64,000 nucleotides of DNA from assembly GCA_964613665.1 (NCBI GenBank), contig CAZTIG010000007.1:1-64000 (forward strand). The letters run 5' to 3'. Shown piece by piece: positions 42,897 to 51,682 of this stretch. The stretch's first letter is position 1, and every line of letters starts with the position of its first letter. This DNA is from CAZQFV01 sp964613665. GTDB taxonomy: Bacteria > Chloroflexota > Chloroflexia > DTKN01. A model generated the notes under the pieces. It was not told the origin of the DNA and did no database searches. It saw only the letters and a program-made list of their open reading frames with translations. A program made the translations under genes and the position numbers.

Positions 42897-44624
42897 CTAG
42901 TCCACGAACAGGGGGACCACAGCGAACGCCCCGACGTCGACCAGGCCGCGGTCGGAAAGCTTCAGCTCGGGGATTACCACCAGGGCCAGGAAGGACAGCG
43001 TCATCAGGGGCGACTCCAGGGTGCAGCCCAGCCGCCGGGCGGCCGCGCCCATCTCCTGCACCCCGTCATACACCTCTCCCAGCGGCCGATCGGACATCAG
43101 GCCGGCGATGGGCAGCGCCAGCGCCGCCAGCACCTGGGTCCCGGCCACGACCACCTGACCCCCGCCCATGCGCACCACCGCCTCCACCGCACAGGCCATC
43201 TCGGCGTCGCTACAGCCGACGACGACGATGTTGTGGCTGTCGTGGGCTACGGAGGAAGCGATCGCCCCCTGCTTTAGCCCGAACCCGCGGACAAAGCCCA
43301 GCCCGACATTGCCGGTGCCGTGATGGCGCTCGACCACGGCGATCTTGAGCACGTCGCGCTCGGGATCGGCCACGGCCAGCCCGTCCTCCACCCGCGCCTC
43401 CTCCACCAACGCTCGCGTGACCACCTGGTCGGGGACGACCCCGATCACGCGCAGGCGCTGCCCCTGGGCCGGCACGGCCAGCCGAGCGTCGTCAAAACCG
43501 GCCACGCGAAAGGAGGCCGGCGGCACGGGGCGCGCGGTCGGCAGGGCCTCTTCCATGACCGCCCCTTCGCGCGCGACCAGACGGCCGTCCTTGAACACCA
43601 TCCTGACCCGGAACGCCTCCTCCGGATTGAGCGCGTCCAGGCTCTCCAGCACCACCAGGTCGGCCCGGTAGCCGGGCGCCACGGCCCCCAGGTCCCGCAG
43701 CCGGAAATAGCGGGCCGGGTTGATCGTGGCCATCTGCACCAGCGTAACCGGGGGCAGCAGTTCCTGGGGCTGCGCCTGGCGCAGGATAGCATCCATGTGC
43801 CCGCGCACCAACAGATCGGCCGGGTGACGGTCGTCGCTGACGAAGAAGCAGGCAGAGGCGTTGCCCGGCATGATCAGGGGCAGCAGGTCCTCCAGGTTGT
43901 GGGCCGTGCTGCCCTCGCGGATCATGATGGCCATCCCCAGGCGCAGTTTCTCCAGGGCCTCCGCCAGGTTGGTGCACTCGTGGTCCGAGCCGATCCCGGC
44001 GGCGATGTAGGCACAGAGCTCCTTGCCGGTCAGGCCTGGGGCATGGCCATCGACCGGCCGCCCGCCGGCCACCCGCAGCTTCTCCAGCACCTCGGGCACC
44101 CGCCGCAGGACGCCGGGAAAGTTCATCATCTCCGCCAGGCCCAGGACGCGCTCTTCCTGGAAGAGGTCAGCCAGGTCGGCCGGCCCCAGCGAGGCGCCGG
44201 CCGTCTCCAGCGGGCTCGCCGGGACGCACGAAGGGGCCATCAGGTAGACGTTCAGCGGCAGGCCGGCGGTAGCCTCGATCATGTAGCGCACCCCGGCCAC
44301 GCCCATGACGTTGGCGATCTCGTGCGGATCGGCCACGACGGTGGTCGTCCCGCGCGGCACCACGGCCCGGGCGAACTCGGCCGGGTGGACCATGGCACTC
44401 TCCAGGTGGACGTGTCCATCGATGAAGCCGGGGCAGAGGTAGTGCCCCTGCAGGTCGATCTCCTCCCGACCGCTGTAGTCGCCGATGCCCACCACGCGGC
44501 CGGCATGGAGGGCCACGTCCGCCGGGTGGACCTCACCGGAAAAGACGTTGACCAGGCGGGCGTTGCGCAGGACCAGGTCGGCCGGCTCCTCTCCCAGGGC
44601 CACGCGGATGCGCTCCTCCAGCAT
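42897..44624 (-). CDS. ade: Adenine deaminase (amidohydrolase family)
   Basis: 575 residues. Converts adenine to hypoxanthine and ammonia. Metal ligands are in GFIDGHVHLESAM near residue 60; the family motif ATINPARYF lies near 310 and the C-terminal adenine deaminase domain has KQGAIASSVAHDSHN and VVVGCSDAEMA. Length is typical of the Ade/AdeC family. ATG 44624 was chosen because AAGGAGG lies just upstream; the longer frame has none. It follows the penicillin-binding protein gene by 166 bp on the same strand. I see no purine riboswitch or clear promoter there. Its product hypoxanthine is a substrate type for the molybdenum hydroxylase operon at 58-62 kb. Confidence 0.93.
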   Translation of the reverse strand: MLEERIRVALGEEPADLVLRNARLVNVFSGEVHPADVALHAGRVVGIGDYSGREEIDLQGHYLCPGFIDGHVHLESAMVHPAEFARAVVPRGTTTVVADPHEIANVMGVAGVRYMIEATAGLPLNVYLMAPSCVPASPLETAGASLGPADLADLFQEERVLGLAEMMNFPGVLRRVPEVLEKLRVAGGRPVDGHAPGLTGKELCAYIAAGIGSDHECTNLAEALEKLRLGMAIMIREGSTAHNLEDLLPLIMPGNASACFFVSDDRHPADLLVRGHMDAILRQAQPQELLPPVTLVQMATINPARYFRLRDLGAVAPGYRADLVVLESLDALNPEEAFRVRMVFKDGRLVAREGAVMEEALPTARPVPPASFRVAGFDDARLAVPAQGQRLRVIGVVPDQVVTRALVEEARVEDGLAVADPERDVLKIAVVERHHGTGNVGLGFVRGFGLKQGAIASSVAHDSHNIVVVGCSDAEMACAVEAVVRMGGGQVVVAGTQVLAALALPIAGLMSDRPLGEVYDGVQEMGAAARRLGCTLESPLMTLSFLALVVIPELKLSDRGLVDVGAFAVVPLFVD

Positions 44625-44790
44625 GGGAACCTCCTTGACCACCGGGGCATGGCCTGCCACCCCCGCAGTTCCAGGGACAGCAAGCGGCCCGCACCGGCCG
44701 TTGGGCGCGAATCGCGGCGCTGCGGACCCTGACCGCAAGAAACGGCGACCTGGGCACCTGACCGCGGCGACCTCGCCTGAGCAAAAGGCC

Positions 44791-47700
44791 CTATGCCCGG
44801 ACCGAGACCCGTCGCCCCGGCAGGGTGAGCGACGCCGGGAGTGCCAGCGGTGGCGGCGGCGGAAAGGCAGCCAGCGTGCGCCACCCGCCCGGCAGGCTTC
44901 CGCCCGGGGGCTGCCCGATGACCAGCACCTCCTGCGTCGTGCGGCGACGGCCGGCGGTGTTCACCACCTCTGCCGAGAGCTTGTGCTGGCCCGGGCGCAC
45001 GTTCCAGGTCACCGTGTAGACCCGCTCGGACAGCGGCATGATCGTGTCGGTGATGGCCGAGCCGATAAAGATGCCGTCGTAGAAAAAGTCCACCCGCGCC
45101 GCCGGCGAGACGCCCTCGACCTTCACGGCGATGGTGACGCTCTCCTGGTTCAGCACGCTGCTGGGCTGGGGAGAGATGATCCGGGCAAAGATCGGTCCCC
45201 GGTCCAGGTAGACGGGCATGTAGCTGTAGCCCGGCTCCAGGCCGCCCCGGCTCACCACCGTCAGGCGCAGGAGGTAGCTGCCGTCGGCCATCGCCGCCGG
45301 GTCCCAGTAGGTCAGGACACCGTTGTGCACCGGTGTGTGGCCCTCGCCCACCGGGTACCACACGTCGGGATACTCGCCGGTCGGTTTCTTCTGGCCCCAC
45401 TCGACCCGGTAGTAGCCGAACTGATCCTGCTCGTACGTCGAGACCAGGTCGGCCGAACCGCGGATCTCGATCGGCCCGGTGATGCCCTGGTAGGTGTACG
45501 GATAGGTGATCGCCCGCACCAGGCCGCCCCAGCGGTTCTCCGGCGGCGGCTGCCCCGGCTCGCTCGGCTGCCAGGTGCCGAACTCGGGCGGGCATGGCGT
45601 GGTGGGGATCACCGGAGTGCCCGTCGACTGCAGCCATTCCTGCAGGCCGGCCACCTCTTCCGGCTTGGCCACGCTCATGTAGTCGGCAAAGACGACCTCC
45701 TGCACCAGCTCGGGCGGGTAGACCACGCCCGGAACCGGCAGGCAGTACTGCGGCGGATCGCTGCCGGGGAACTGCACGACGGTGACCTTCTTGTGGATGG
45801 TGCAGGTCTCCTTCGGCTCCATGCCCTGGACAAAGACCTCCTTGGTCACGGGGCAATCGGGCCCCGGCAGCATGCCGGAGACGGCGCAGACGTCCACCTC
45901 GACGATGCCGCTGGGCCGGCGGAAGTCGTAGCGCACCCTTTCCCGGGGATAGCGCAGGACATCCTCCAGGTCGCCGTTGCCAAAGTAGGCCTGGCGGATT
46001 TCCTCGCTGGGAAAGTACTTGGCCAGGCCGACGTTGGGATCGTTGGGATGGAAGACGGCCTCCATGAAGTTATGCCAGAGGCGGCCGGCCGTGCGGATGC
46101 CTGGGCTGCCCGACCGGGCCACGCCGCGGTCCTGGCAGTTGGTGGTCATCGGCTCGTTGTTGTTGTTGCCCACCCAGGAGCCCACCACCAGGTAAGGGGT
46201 GAAGCCGAGGGTCCAGTTGTCGGACCAGTCCTCGGACGTGCCGGTCTTGACGGCGGCCGGTCGGGAGAGCTGCAGGATGCTGTGCGCCCCGAAGATCGCC
46301 TGGCGGGCCGTGTCGTCGGTGAGGATGCTGGTCAGCAGGTAGACGAAACGCGGATCGACGACCTCTGGCTGCTGCTCCAGTGGCTTGGGCTTGTACTCCT
46401 TGATCACGTTCCCCTGGGCATCGACCACCTTGACCACGGCCACCGGTTCGACGTAGCGGCCCTCGTTGGCCATGGTGGCGTTGGCCGTGACCATATCCAG
46501 CAGCGTCACCTCGCCGCCCCCCAGGGTCAGGGAGAGGCCGTAGAAACCGGCCCCGCGGTTCAGCCCCTGGACGCCCAGACGATGGGCCATGTCGATCATC
46601 TCCGGGACACCGGCGAACTGCAACACCTTGACGGCCGGCATATTCAGCGACCCACCAAGGGCGTAGCGCAGGCGGATCGGGCCGTTGAACTTTTTCAGGT
46701 AGTTCTCGGGCGCATAGGGCTCGTGTCCGGGTACGGGAAACTCGGTCTTGACATCGAGCACCATCGTCGCCGGGCTCCAGCCCTTGCTAAAGGCGGTCAG
46801 GTAGTTGATCGGCTTGATCGCCGAGCCGGGCTGGCGCTCGGCCAGCGCCGTGTTCACGTTGCCGTCGACGACGTTCCCCTCGCGCCCGCAGAAGGAGGGC
46901 TGCACCAGGTTGTAGTCGATGCTGCCCACCATGGCCAGGATCTCGCCCGTATCGGGCCGCATGGCGATCATGGCGGCGTTGTGGGTGTTGTATTCCATCA
47001 CGTCGGCGTTGCGCTGGGGGTCGTCCGGGTCGATGACCATGCGCTCGCGGATGACGGCCTCGGCCAGGCGCTGGTAGCGCATGTCCAGCGAGGTATAGAT
47101 GGACAGGCCGCCGCCGTAGAGCAGCTCCGGGCCGATGTCGGGGTCCTGCTCCAGGAGCTGGCGCACCCACATGACAAAGTGGGGCGCCTCTATGTACACC
47201 TCCGGCCGGCCAAAGTGGAGCGGTTCGTTGTAGGCAATGTCGGCCTGCTCCTGGGTGATGCTGCCGGTGTCGACCATGTTGCCGAGGACCAGGTACTGGC
47301 GCTCCTTGGACGCTCTGAGCCCCTCTGCCGTGAACGGATTGTAGACGGTCGGTGCCTGGGGCAGGCCGGCCAGGAAGGCGCACTGGGCCAGGTCGAGCTC
47401 GCTGGCGTGCTTGCCAAAGTAGATCTGCGCCGCCGCCTCGATCCCGTAGGCCATGTTGCCGTAGGGGATCTCGTTCAGGAACATCAGGAGGATCTCTTCC
47501 TTGGAGTAGGTGCGGGTCATCTCCAGGGACAGGATGATCTCCTTCAGCTTGCGGTCAAAGGTGATCGCTGTCCGCTCCTCGTAGGAGAAGAGGGCGTTGC
47601 GGACAAACTGCTGGGTCAGAGTGCTCCCGCCGCCCTGGACCGCACCCGTGGTCACATAGTCGAAAGCGGCCCGGGCGATGCCCACGGGGTCGACGCCGGG

Positions 47701-48126
47701 GTTGTCCCAGAAGGTCTTGTCCTCCGCCGAGAGCGTCGCCGAGATCAGGGCCGGCGGCACCTGGTCCAGGCTCTCGATGCGCGTCCGCCGGCCTTCCTGG
47801 AAGACCTCGTAGAGCAGGTAGCCGTTGCGGTCATAGATCTTGCTCGTCTCAAAGATGCGCCGCCCCTGCAGCTCATCCAGCTTGCCCTCGAGTTGCTGGG
47901 TGTAGTAGGCGTAGGTGCCGGCGGCGATGGCCACTCCGGTGCCCAGCAGCGCCACGACCGCCAGCACGTTGAGCAAGACCAGGGCCAGCACCAGCCGGAC
48001 GACAATGCCGGCCGCCCGCGCGGGCCGCTCGTTCTCCTGGCGGGCCAGCCGCCGCAGCAGGAAGGGCGGGGCGTCCCTCCAGACCACACCGTTGCGCTGG
48101 TACATTCGTGCGCGAAAGCTAGCCAC
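44791..48126 (-). CDS. Class A penicillin-binding protein with C-terminal Ig-like extension
   Basis: 1111 residues. Bifunctional peptidoglycan synthase. One membrane helix (about 45-70), then the GT51 glycosyltransferase (ALISATLSAEDKTFW, GGGSTLTQQFVRN) and the transpeptidase with SxxK as PGSAIKPINY (near 425), SLN near 495 and KTGTS near 630. After about 760 the protein is longer than E. coli PBP1A, with proline-rich and beta-sandwich segments (VTIAVKVEGVSPAARVDFF) likely to bind the wall or partner proteins. GTG start 48126 follows CTGGAGG. Single gene, expressed from a promoter whose -35 is touched by MITE copy 5. Confidence 0.93.
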   Translation of the reverse strand: MASFRARMYQRNGVVWRDAPPFLLRRLARQENERPARAAGIVVRLVLALVLLNVLAVVALLGTGVAIAAGTYAYYTQQLEGKLDELQGRRIFETSKIYDRNGYLLYEVFQEGRRTRIESLDQVPPALISATLSAEDKTFWDNPGVDPVGIARAAFDYVTTGAVQGGGSTLTQQFVRNALFSYEERTAITFDRKLKEIILSLEMTRTYSKEEILLMFLNEIPYGNMAYGIEAAAQIYFGKHASELDLAQCAFLAGLPQAPTVYNPFTAEGLRASKERQYLVLGNMVDTGSITQEQADIAYNEPLHFGRPEVYIEAPHFVMWVRQLLEQDPDIGPELLYGGGLSIYTSLDMRYQRLAEAVIRERMVIDPDDPQRNADVMEYNTHNAAMIAMRPDTGEILAMVGSIDYNLVQPSFCGREGNVVDGNVNTALAERQPGSAIKPINYLTAFSKGWSPATMVLDVKTEFPVPGHEPYAPENYLKKFNGPIRLRYALGGSLNMPAVKVLQFAGVPEMIDMAHRLGVQGLNRGAGFYGLSLTLGGGEVTLLDMVTANATMANEGRYVEPVAVVKVVDAQGNVIKEYKPKPLEQQPEVVDPRFVYLLTSILTDDTARQAIFGAHSILQLSRPAAVKTGTSEDWSDNWTLGFTPYLVVGSWVGNNNNEPMTTNCQDRGVARSGSPGIRTAGRLWHNFMEAVFHPNDPNVGLAKYFPSEEIRQAYFGNGDLEDVLRYPRERVRYDFRRPSGIVEVDVCAVSGMLPGPDCPVTKEVFVQGMEPKETCTIHKKVTVVQFPGSDPPQYCLPVPGVVYPPELVQEVVFADYMSVAKPEEVAGLQEWLQSTGTPVIPTTPCPPEFGTWQPSEPGQPPPENRWGGLVRAITYPYTYQGITGPIEIRGSADLVSTYEQDQFGYYRVEWGQKKPTGEYPDVWYPVGEGHTPVHNGVLTYWDPAAMADGSYLLRLTVVSRGGLEPGYSYMPVYLDRGPIFARIISPQPSSVLNQESVTIAVKVEGVSPAARVDFFYDGIFIGSAITDTIMPLSERVYTVTWNVRPGQHKLSAEVVNTAGRRRTTQEVLVIGQPPGGSLPGGWRTLAAFPPPPPLALPASLTLPGRRVSVRA

Positions 48127-48157
48127 GGTTCAAACCTCCAGAGAGCACTTCAGAGCG

Positions 48158-48186
48158 AGTATACCACATCCCGCCAGGGTGGTCAA
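48158..48186 (-). promoter_or_regulatory. Promoter of the penicillin-binding protein gene
   Basis: Minus-strand TTGACC (48181-48186), 17-bp spacer, TATACT (48158-48163). The last two plus-strand bases of the -35 lie inside the target duplication of MITE A copy 5, so the insertion recreated the end of this box. Confidence 0.85.
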
Positions 48187-48193
48187 AACAGCC

Positions 48194-48358
48194 CACGGCG
48201 ATATCAAGGCCGCGCCGATGCACAGCGGATGGCAAGTGCCCGGCCGGCGTACAGCGCGGCATGGCCGTACCATTGCCGTGTCCCTGGATGTGCGGCGTCG
48301 TGCCGTTGCCTGAGCCGGGCACTTGCCGGTCAAGGCCGGCGACTTTGGTACGGCCGTG
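48194..48358 (+). mobile_element. MITE family A, copy 5
   Basis: 165 bp, very close to copies 1 and 3 (GATATCAAGGCC instead of GGTC near the left end). Perfect 9-bp duplications AAAACAGCC at 48185-48193 and 48359-48367. Left end faces the penicillin-binding protein promoter, 7 bp from its -35 box. Confidence 0.96.
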
Positions 48359-48367
48359 AAAACAGCC

Positions 48368-48537
48368 CCGGCTGCGGGCGCCTGTCATGGAGACGCCGAC
48401 GGGCAGAGGCCTGCCAGTGTCGGCCGGAACGAACCTCTCGCGGCGCGCGCTGCACCTCTGCCGTGGTCAGGTGAACAGGACCCTGCTGGAGACAGAGTAT
48501 ACACCGGCCGCAGGCACCATTGTGGACGGAAAGGCAA
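48368..48537. other. Non-coding spacer between two MITEs
   Basis: About 170 bp of GC-rich sequence. The only signal I see is a minus-strand TATACT at 48496-48501 without a matching -35 box. No gene or hairpin terminator is convincing. Confidence 0.5.
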
Positions 48538-48546
48538 CGCTTCGCC

Positions 48547-48711
48547 CACGGCGATATCGGGGTCGCGCCGATGCACAGCGGATGGCAAGTGCCCGGCCGG
48601 CGCAAAGCGCGGCACAGCCGCACCATTGCTGCGCCCCGGCATGTGCGGCGTCGTGCCGTTGCCGGAGCCGGGCACTTGCCGGCCAAGGCCGGCGACTTTG
48701 GTACGGCCGTG
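48547..48711 (+). mobile_element. MITE family A, copy 6
   Basis: 165 bp but with more substitutions than copies 1, 3 and 5 (for example ATATCGGGG near the left end and CGGCATGTGCGG in the middle). Perfect 9-bp duplications CGCTTCGCC at 48538-48546 and 48712-48720. Unlike the others, its right end faces the nearest promoter. Confidence 0.96.
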
Positions 48712-48728
48712 CGCTTCGCCTACACAGC

Positions 48729-48758
48729 TTGCTCACAGGCCGGGTCATCTGCTATAAT
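48729..48758 (+). promoter_or_regulatory. Promoter of the 48.9 kb secreted-protein gene
   Basis: TTGCTC (48729-48734), 18-bp spacer, TATAAT (48753-48758). It lies 17 bp from MITE copy 6 and gives a long leader of about 145 nt, GC-rich and possibly folded, with no riboswitch motif I recognise. Confidence 0.7.
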
Positions 48759-48910
48759 GGAGCCGCCAGGACGGGAAGAAGCCTGCGCCGGAGGCCGGAG
48801 GTGGCGCGGGTCGATTGCCGGCCCGGCAGCATGACGGCGTGCCACACACGTTCAGATCGTCGGGCCGGCGCTCTCCAGCTCCGGCCAGCGCACACAGGAA
48901 GGAGGTCGAC

Positions 48911-50125
48911 ATGGACAAGATATGGCACAGATGGGCATGGGCACTCGGAGTTGCGGTGGGCCTGGTGGCCCTGGGCGGTATCGTCGGCACCCGCCTGGCC
49001 CAGGGGGTGGCCGCCCCTCCCTCGCTGAGCGGGCCGGCCGCGGCGGTTGCCACCGGCCCTCAGGGCGGCCCCGACGAGACCTACTCCTTCACCTACCAGG
49101 GCCGGCTGGATGACAATGGCCAGCCCGCCGACGGCTACTACGACTTTGTCGTGGAGGCGTGGACGGCGGAGTCGGCGGGGACCCTGGTGGCTACCTGCTT
49201 CGACACACACGCCCCCGGCGGACTGTCCAACTACTACGTCGAGGATGGCCTCTTCACCTTCTACCTGATCTGCGCCGCCATCGACAACCAGGATACCTTC
49301 ACCGGCCAGCCCCTGTGGCTGCAGGTGTCTGTCCGTCCCGCCGGGGGTGGCCCCTATACCACGCTGCCCCGCCAACCCATCGCCGCCACCCCCTACGCCT
49401 TCAGCCTCTACCCGGGGGCGCTCATCAGCGGCACGGTGTTCACGTCCGGCACCGAAGGCGGCGCGCTGCATGTGGTCAACGACGCCGGGGTCGGCATCTA
49501 CGGCGAGTCCTGGGGGACGGACATGCAAGACGGCTACGCCGCCCGCCTGATAAGCCAGCACTACCGCGGCCTGTACGTCGAAAGCATCCCAGGCTGGTAC
49601 GATGCCTACTTCGGCGGCAGCGGCGGCATCTACTCGGTGGGGGGGTACTGGTCGCTCAAAGCCGACCGCCTCGTGGCCGTCAACGGCGGCGAGGAGACGC
49701 TGCAGCCCGGCGACGTCGTGGCCATCGCCGGGGTGGGTCAGCTCCCCGACGGCACTGCTGCGCTGGCAGTGCGCCGGGCCGACAGCGCCTGCGGAACGGC
49801 CGTGGTGGGCGTCGTGGCCCAGGCCGTGCGCGTGGAGATGGTGTCTTCCGGCCGGGGGCAGTCGCCCGACGTGCAGCCCGTGGACGGAGACGTCGCGCCG
49901 GGAGGCTACCTGGCCATCGTGACCGCCGGGCTGGCCACGGGGGTGCGCGTGGAAGCGGCAGCCGGCAGCCTGGAGATCGGCGACTGGCTCACCGTGTCGT
50001 CCACGCCGGGGGCCGCCGCCAAGGCCGGCCCGGAGGGCGCGGGCGGCGGTGCCCTCCTGGGCAAGGCAGCGGGCCCGGTCGACGCTGCCAGCGGCACCGT
50101 TCCGGTCTTTATCATCCTGCGCTAG
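48911..50125 (+). CDS. Secreted protein with YQGRL-type beta domain
   Basis: 404 residues. Signal-anchor-like N-terminus (about 8-30, WAWALGVAVGLVALGGIVG). Then FTYQGRLDDNGQPADGYYDF (about 58-77), a beta-domain opening common in extracellular bacterial proteins of unknown role. The middle contains YYVEDGLFTFYL and GGALHVVNDAGVGIYG, suggesting tail-fibre-like beta structure. The C-terminal 150 residues (GDVVAIAGVGQLPDGTAALAV) may form another barrel-like domain. ATG 48911 follows GGAAGGAGG. First of a group with 50135 and perhaps 50452. Confidence 0.68.
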   Translation: MDKIWHRWAWALGVAVGLVALGGIVGTRLAQGVAAPPSLSGPAAAVATGPQGGPDETYSFTYQGRLDDNGQPADGYYDFVVEAWTAESAGTLVATCFDTHAPGGLSNYYVEDGLFTFYLICAAIDNQDTFTGQPLWLQVSVRPAGGGPYTTLPRQPIAATPYAFSLYPGALISGTVFTSGTEGGALHVVNDAGVGIYGESWGTDMQDGYAARLISQHYRGLYVESIPGWYDAYFGGSGGIYSVGGYWSLKADRLVAVNGGEETLQPGDVVAIAGVGQLPDGTAALAVRRADSACGTAVVGVVAQAVRVEMVSSGRGQSPDVQPVDGDVAPGGYLAIVTAGLATGVRVEAAAGSLEIGDWLTVSSTPGAAAKAGPEGAGGGALLGKAAGPVDAASGTVPVFIILR

Positions 50126-50134
50126 GAGGAAGCC

Positions 50135-50419
50135 ATGCCCCGCAAGAGCATACGAGTGAGCGCCGTCCTGGTCGCCCTCCTGGCCGTGGTTCTCTGCTGC
50201 AGCCTGGCCGTGGCCGCTCAAGCGCCGGCCGTCCCCTGGTGGGTCGTCGGCGGCGGCGGCGGGCACAGCCAGGCCGGGGGCTTTGTGCTGAACGCGACCG
50301 TCGGCCAGGCGGTGGCCGGGACAACCCAGGGTGGATCGTGGGCCCTGTGTGCCGGCTTCTGGTGCGGCGCGGAGTGGCTCCAGCAGATCTACCTGCCGCT
50401 GGTCGTGCGCGGCGGGTGA
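50135..50419 (+). CDS. Small secreted glycine-rich protein with YLPLV tail
   Basis: 94 residues. Signal peptide about 1-28 (VLVALLAVVLCCSLAVAAQA). The mature part reads VVGGGGGHSQAGGFVLNAT and VAGTTQGGSWALCAGFWCG, a small repeat-like beta unit with a cysteine pair, and ends QQIYLPLVVRGG. I have the impression of similar short secreted proteins in Chloroflexota, but cannot name a family. Ribosome binding site AGGAGG precedes ATG 50135, 9 bp after the preceding stop, so the two are co-transcribed. Confidence 0.7.
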   Translation: MPRKSIRVSAVLVALLAVVLCCSLAVAAQAPAVPWWVVGGGGGHSQAGGFVLNATVGQAVAGTTQGGSWALCAGFWCGAEWLQQIYLPLVVRGG

Positions 50420-50451
50420 GGCACTACCAACAACCGCCCGAGGAGAAGGAC

Positions 50452-51591
50452 ATGCCCGAACGCAGCCCCCAGGCCATGCTCCAGCCGTTCCTGCAGCCCT
50501 GGCACGAGGCCGTGGCCAACCCGGCCGCGGCGCAGGAGGGCGTGCTGCACCGCTTCCTGCAGATCTATGCCCAGACCGACTACGGCGCCCAGCACGGCGC
50601 CGCGCAGGTCGCTACCTTGGCAGACTACCGGCGGGCCTTTCCCATCACCACCTACGAGGATTACAGGCCGCTCATCCAGCGGGTCATGGCCGGCGAGGTG
50701 CGGCTGCTCCTGAACGAGGAGCCCATCGGCTGGGCCATCACGCGCGGCACGACCCGGGGCGAGTCCAAGTTCATCCCCATGACGCCGACGGACCTGGCCA
50801 TGCGTGTGTCGGCCGGCCGGGCCATGATGAACTATGTCGCCACCAGCGGCCGCTTCGACCTCTTTGCCGGGGTCAACCTGAACCTCAACTTTCCCTCGGT
50901 CGTGGGCAAGGTCCAGGTGGGCGAGCGCCAGGTCGAGTACGGCTACAGCTCGGGCATCTACACCCGCTACGTCTCCACGCGCACGCCGATCCGCTCCGTG
51001 CCGACGCAGGAGGAGATCGACGCCCTGGGCGGAGGCAAAACGGTCCGCGATTGGGAGGCGCGCTTCGAGCTGGCCTATGAGAAATGCCAGGGGGAAAACG
51101 TCACCCTGGTTGGAGGCGTGGCCCCGACGGCGGTGCGCTTCGGCCGCTACCTGCGGGCGAAGCACGGCGTCTATCCCAAGAGCTTGTGGAAGACGCAGAT
51201 CATGACGCTGGGCAGCGTGCCGGGGATCAACACGCGCTACGAGCCGGCCCTGCGGGCGCTCTACGGACCGGTGCGGATCCGCGAGATCTACGGTACGACA
51301 GAAGGCATGTTCGGCCAGCAGCGCGACGAGAAGCGCGCCTGGGTGCCCAACTACGACCTCTTCTTCTTCGAGGTGCGGACCCGCCGCGGGCTCAAGCTGC
51401 TGCACGAGATGCGCCCGGGCGAGCTGGGCAGCCTGGTCGTCTCCACGCCGATCCTGGCGCGGTACGAGATCGGGGATACGATCCTGGCCATGCGCCCGCC
51501 CTACTTCCGCTGCATCGGCCGCCGGCAGTGGTGGACGCCGCTCAAGTACGCCTGGGACGAGTTCATGACGCTCAACCTGGGAAGGCTGTAG
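50452..51591 (+). CDS. GH3-like / ANL-superfamily acyl-activating protein
   Basis: 379 residues. The order of motifs fits a GH3-type adenylating enzyme: FPITTYEDYRPLIQRVMAG, AITRGTTRGESKFIPMT (the ATP-binding TSGTT-like loop), and REIYGTTEGMFGQQ (adenine-binding YGTTE). The C-terminal lid domain of full-length GH3 enzymes (about 550-600 residues) is missing, so catalysis may depend on another protein or be reduced. ATG 50452 follows AGGAGAAGG. It lies 32 bp after the small secreted protein. The substrate is unknown. Confidence 0.72.
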   Translation: MPERSPQAMLQPFLQPWHEAVANPAAAQEGVLHRFLQIYAQTDYGAQHGAAQVATLADYRRAFPITTYEDYRPLIQRVMAGEVRLLLNEEPIGWAITRGTTRGESKFIPMTPTDLAMRVSAGRAMMNYVATSGRFDLFAGVNLNLNFPSVVGKVQVGERQVEYGYSSGIYTRYVSTRTPIRSVPTQEEIDALGGGKTVRDWEARFELAYEKCQGENVTLVGGVAPTAVRFGRYLRAKHGVYPKSLWKTQIMTLGSVPGINTRYEPALRALYGPVRIREIYGTTEGMFGQQRDEKRAWVPNYDLFFFEVRTRRGLKLLHEMRPGELGSLVVSTPILARYEIGDTILAMRPPYFRCIGRRQWWTPLKYAWDEFMTLNLGRL

Positions 51592-51593
51592 GG

Positions 51594-51682
51594 AGCGGTC
51601 AGCTTTCAGCGGTCAGCGATCAGCTTTCGGCGATCAGTAGGTTTGCCGAAAGACAACTGCTGACTGCTGATCGCTGAAAGCT
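51594..51682. repeat. Heptamer palindromic repeat between convergent genes
   Basis: Units of seven, AGCGGTC AGCTTTC AGCGGTC AGCGATC AGCTTTC GGCGATC, are followed after a short spacer by their complement ending GCTGATCGCTGAAAGCT. It fills the gap between the GH3-like gene and the convergent gene at 51681, overlapping the latter's stop. It matches the repeat at 2802-2865 and could serve as a two-way terminator. Confidence 0.75.

Noticed and set aside
44625..44790. Purine riboswitch before adenine deaminase
   Set aside because: The conserved loops and junction of the purine aptamer are not present in the 166-bp spacer.
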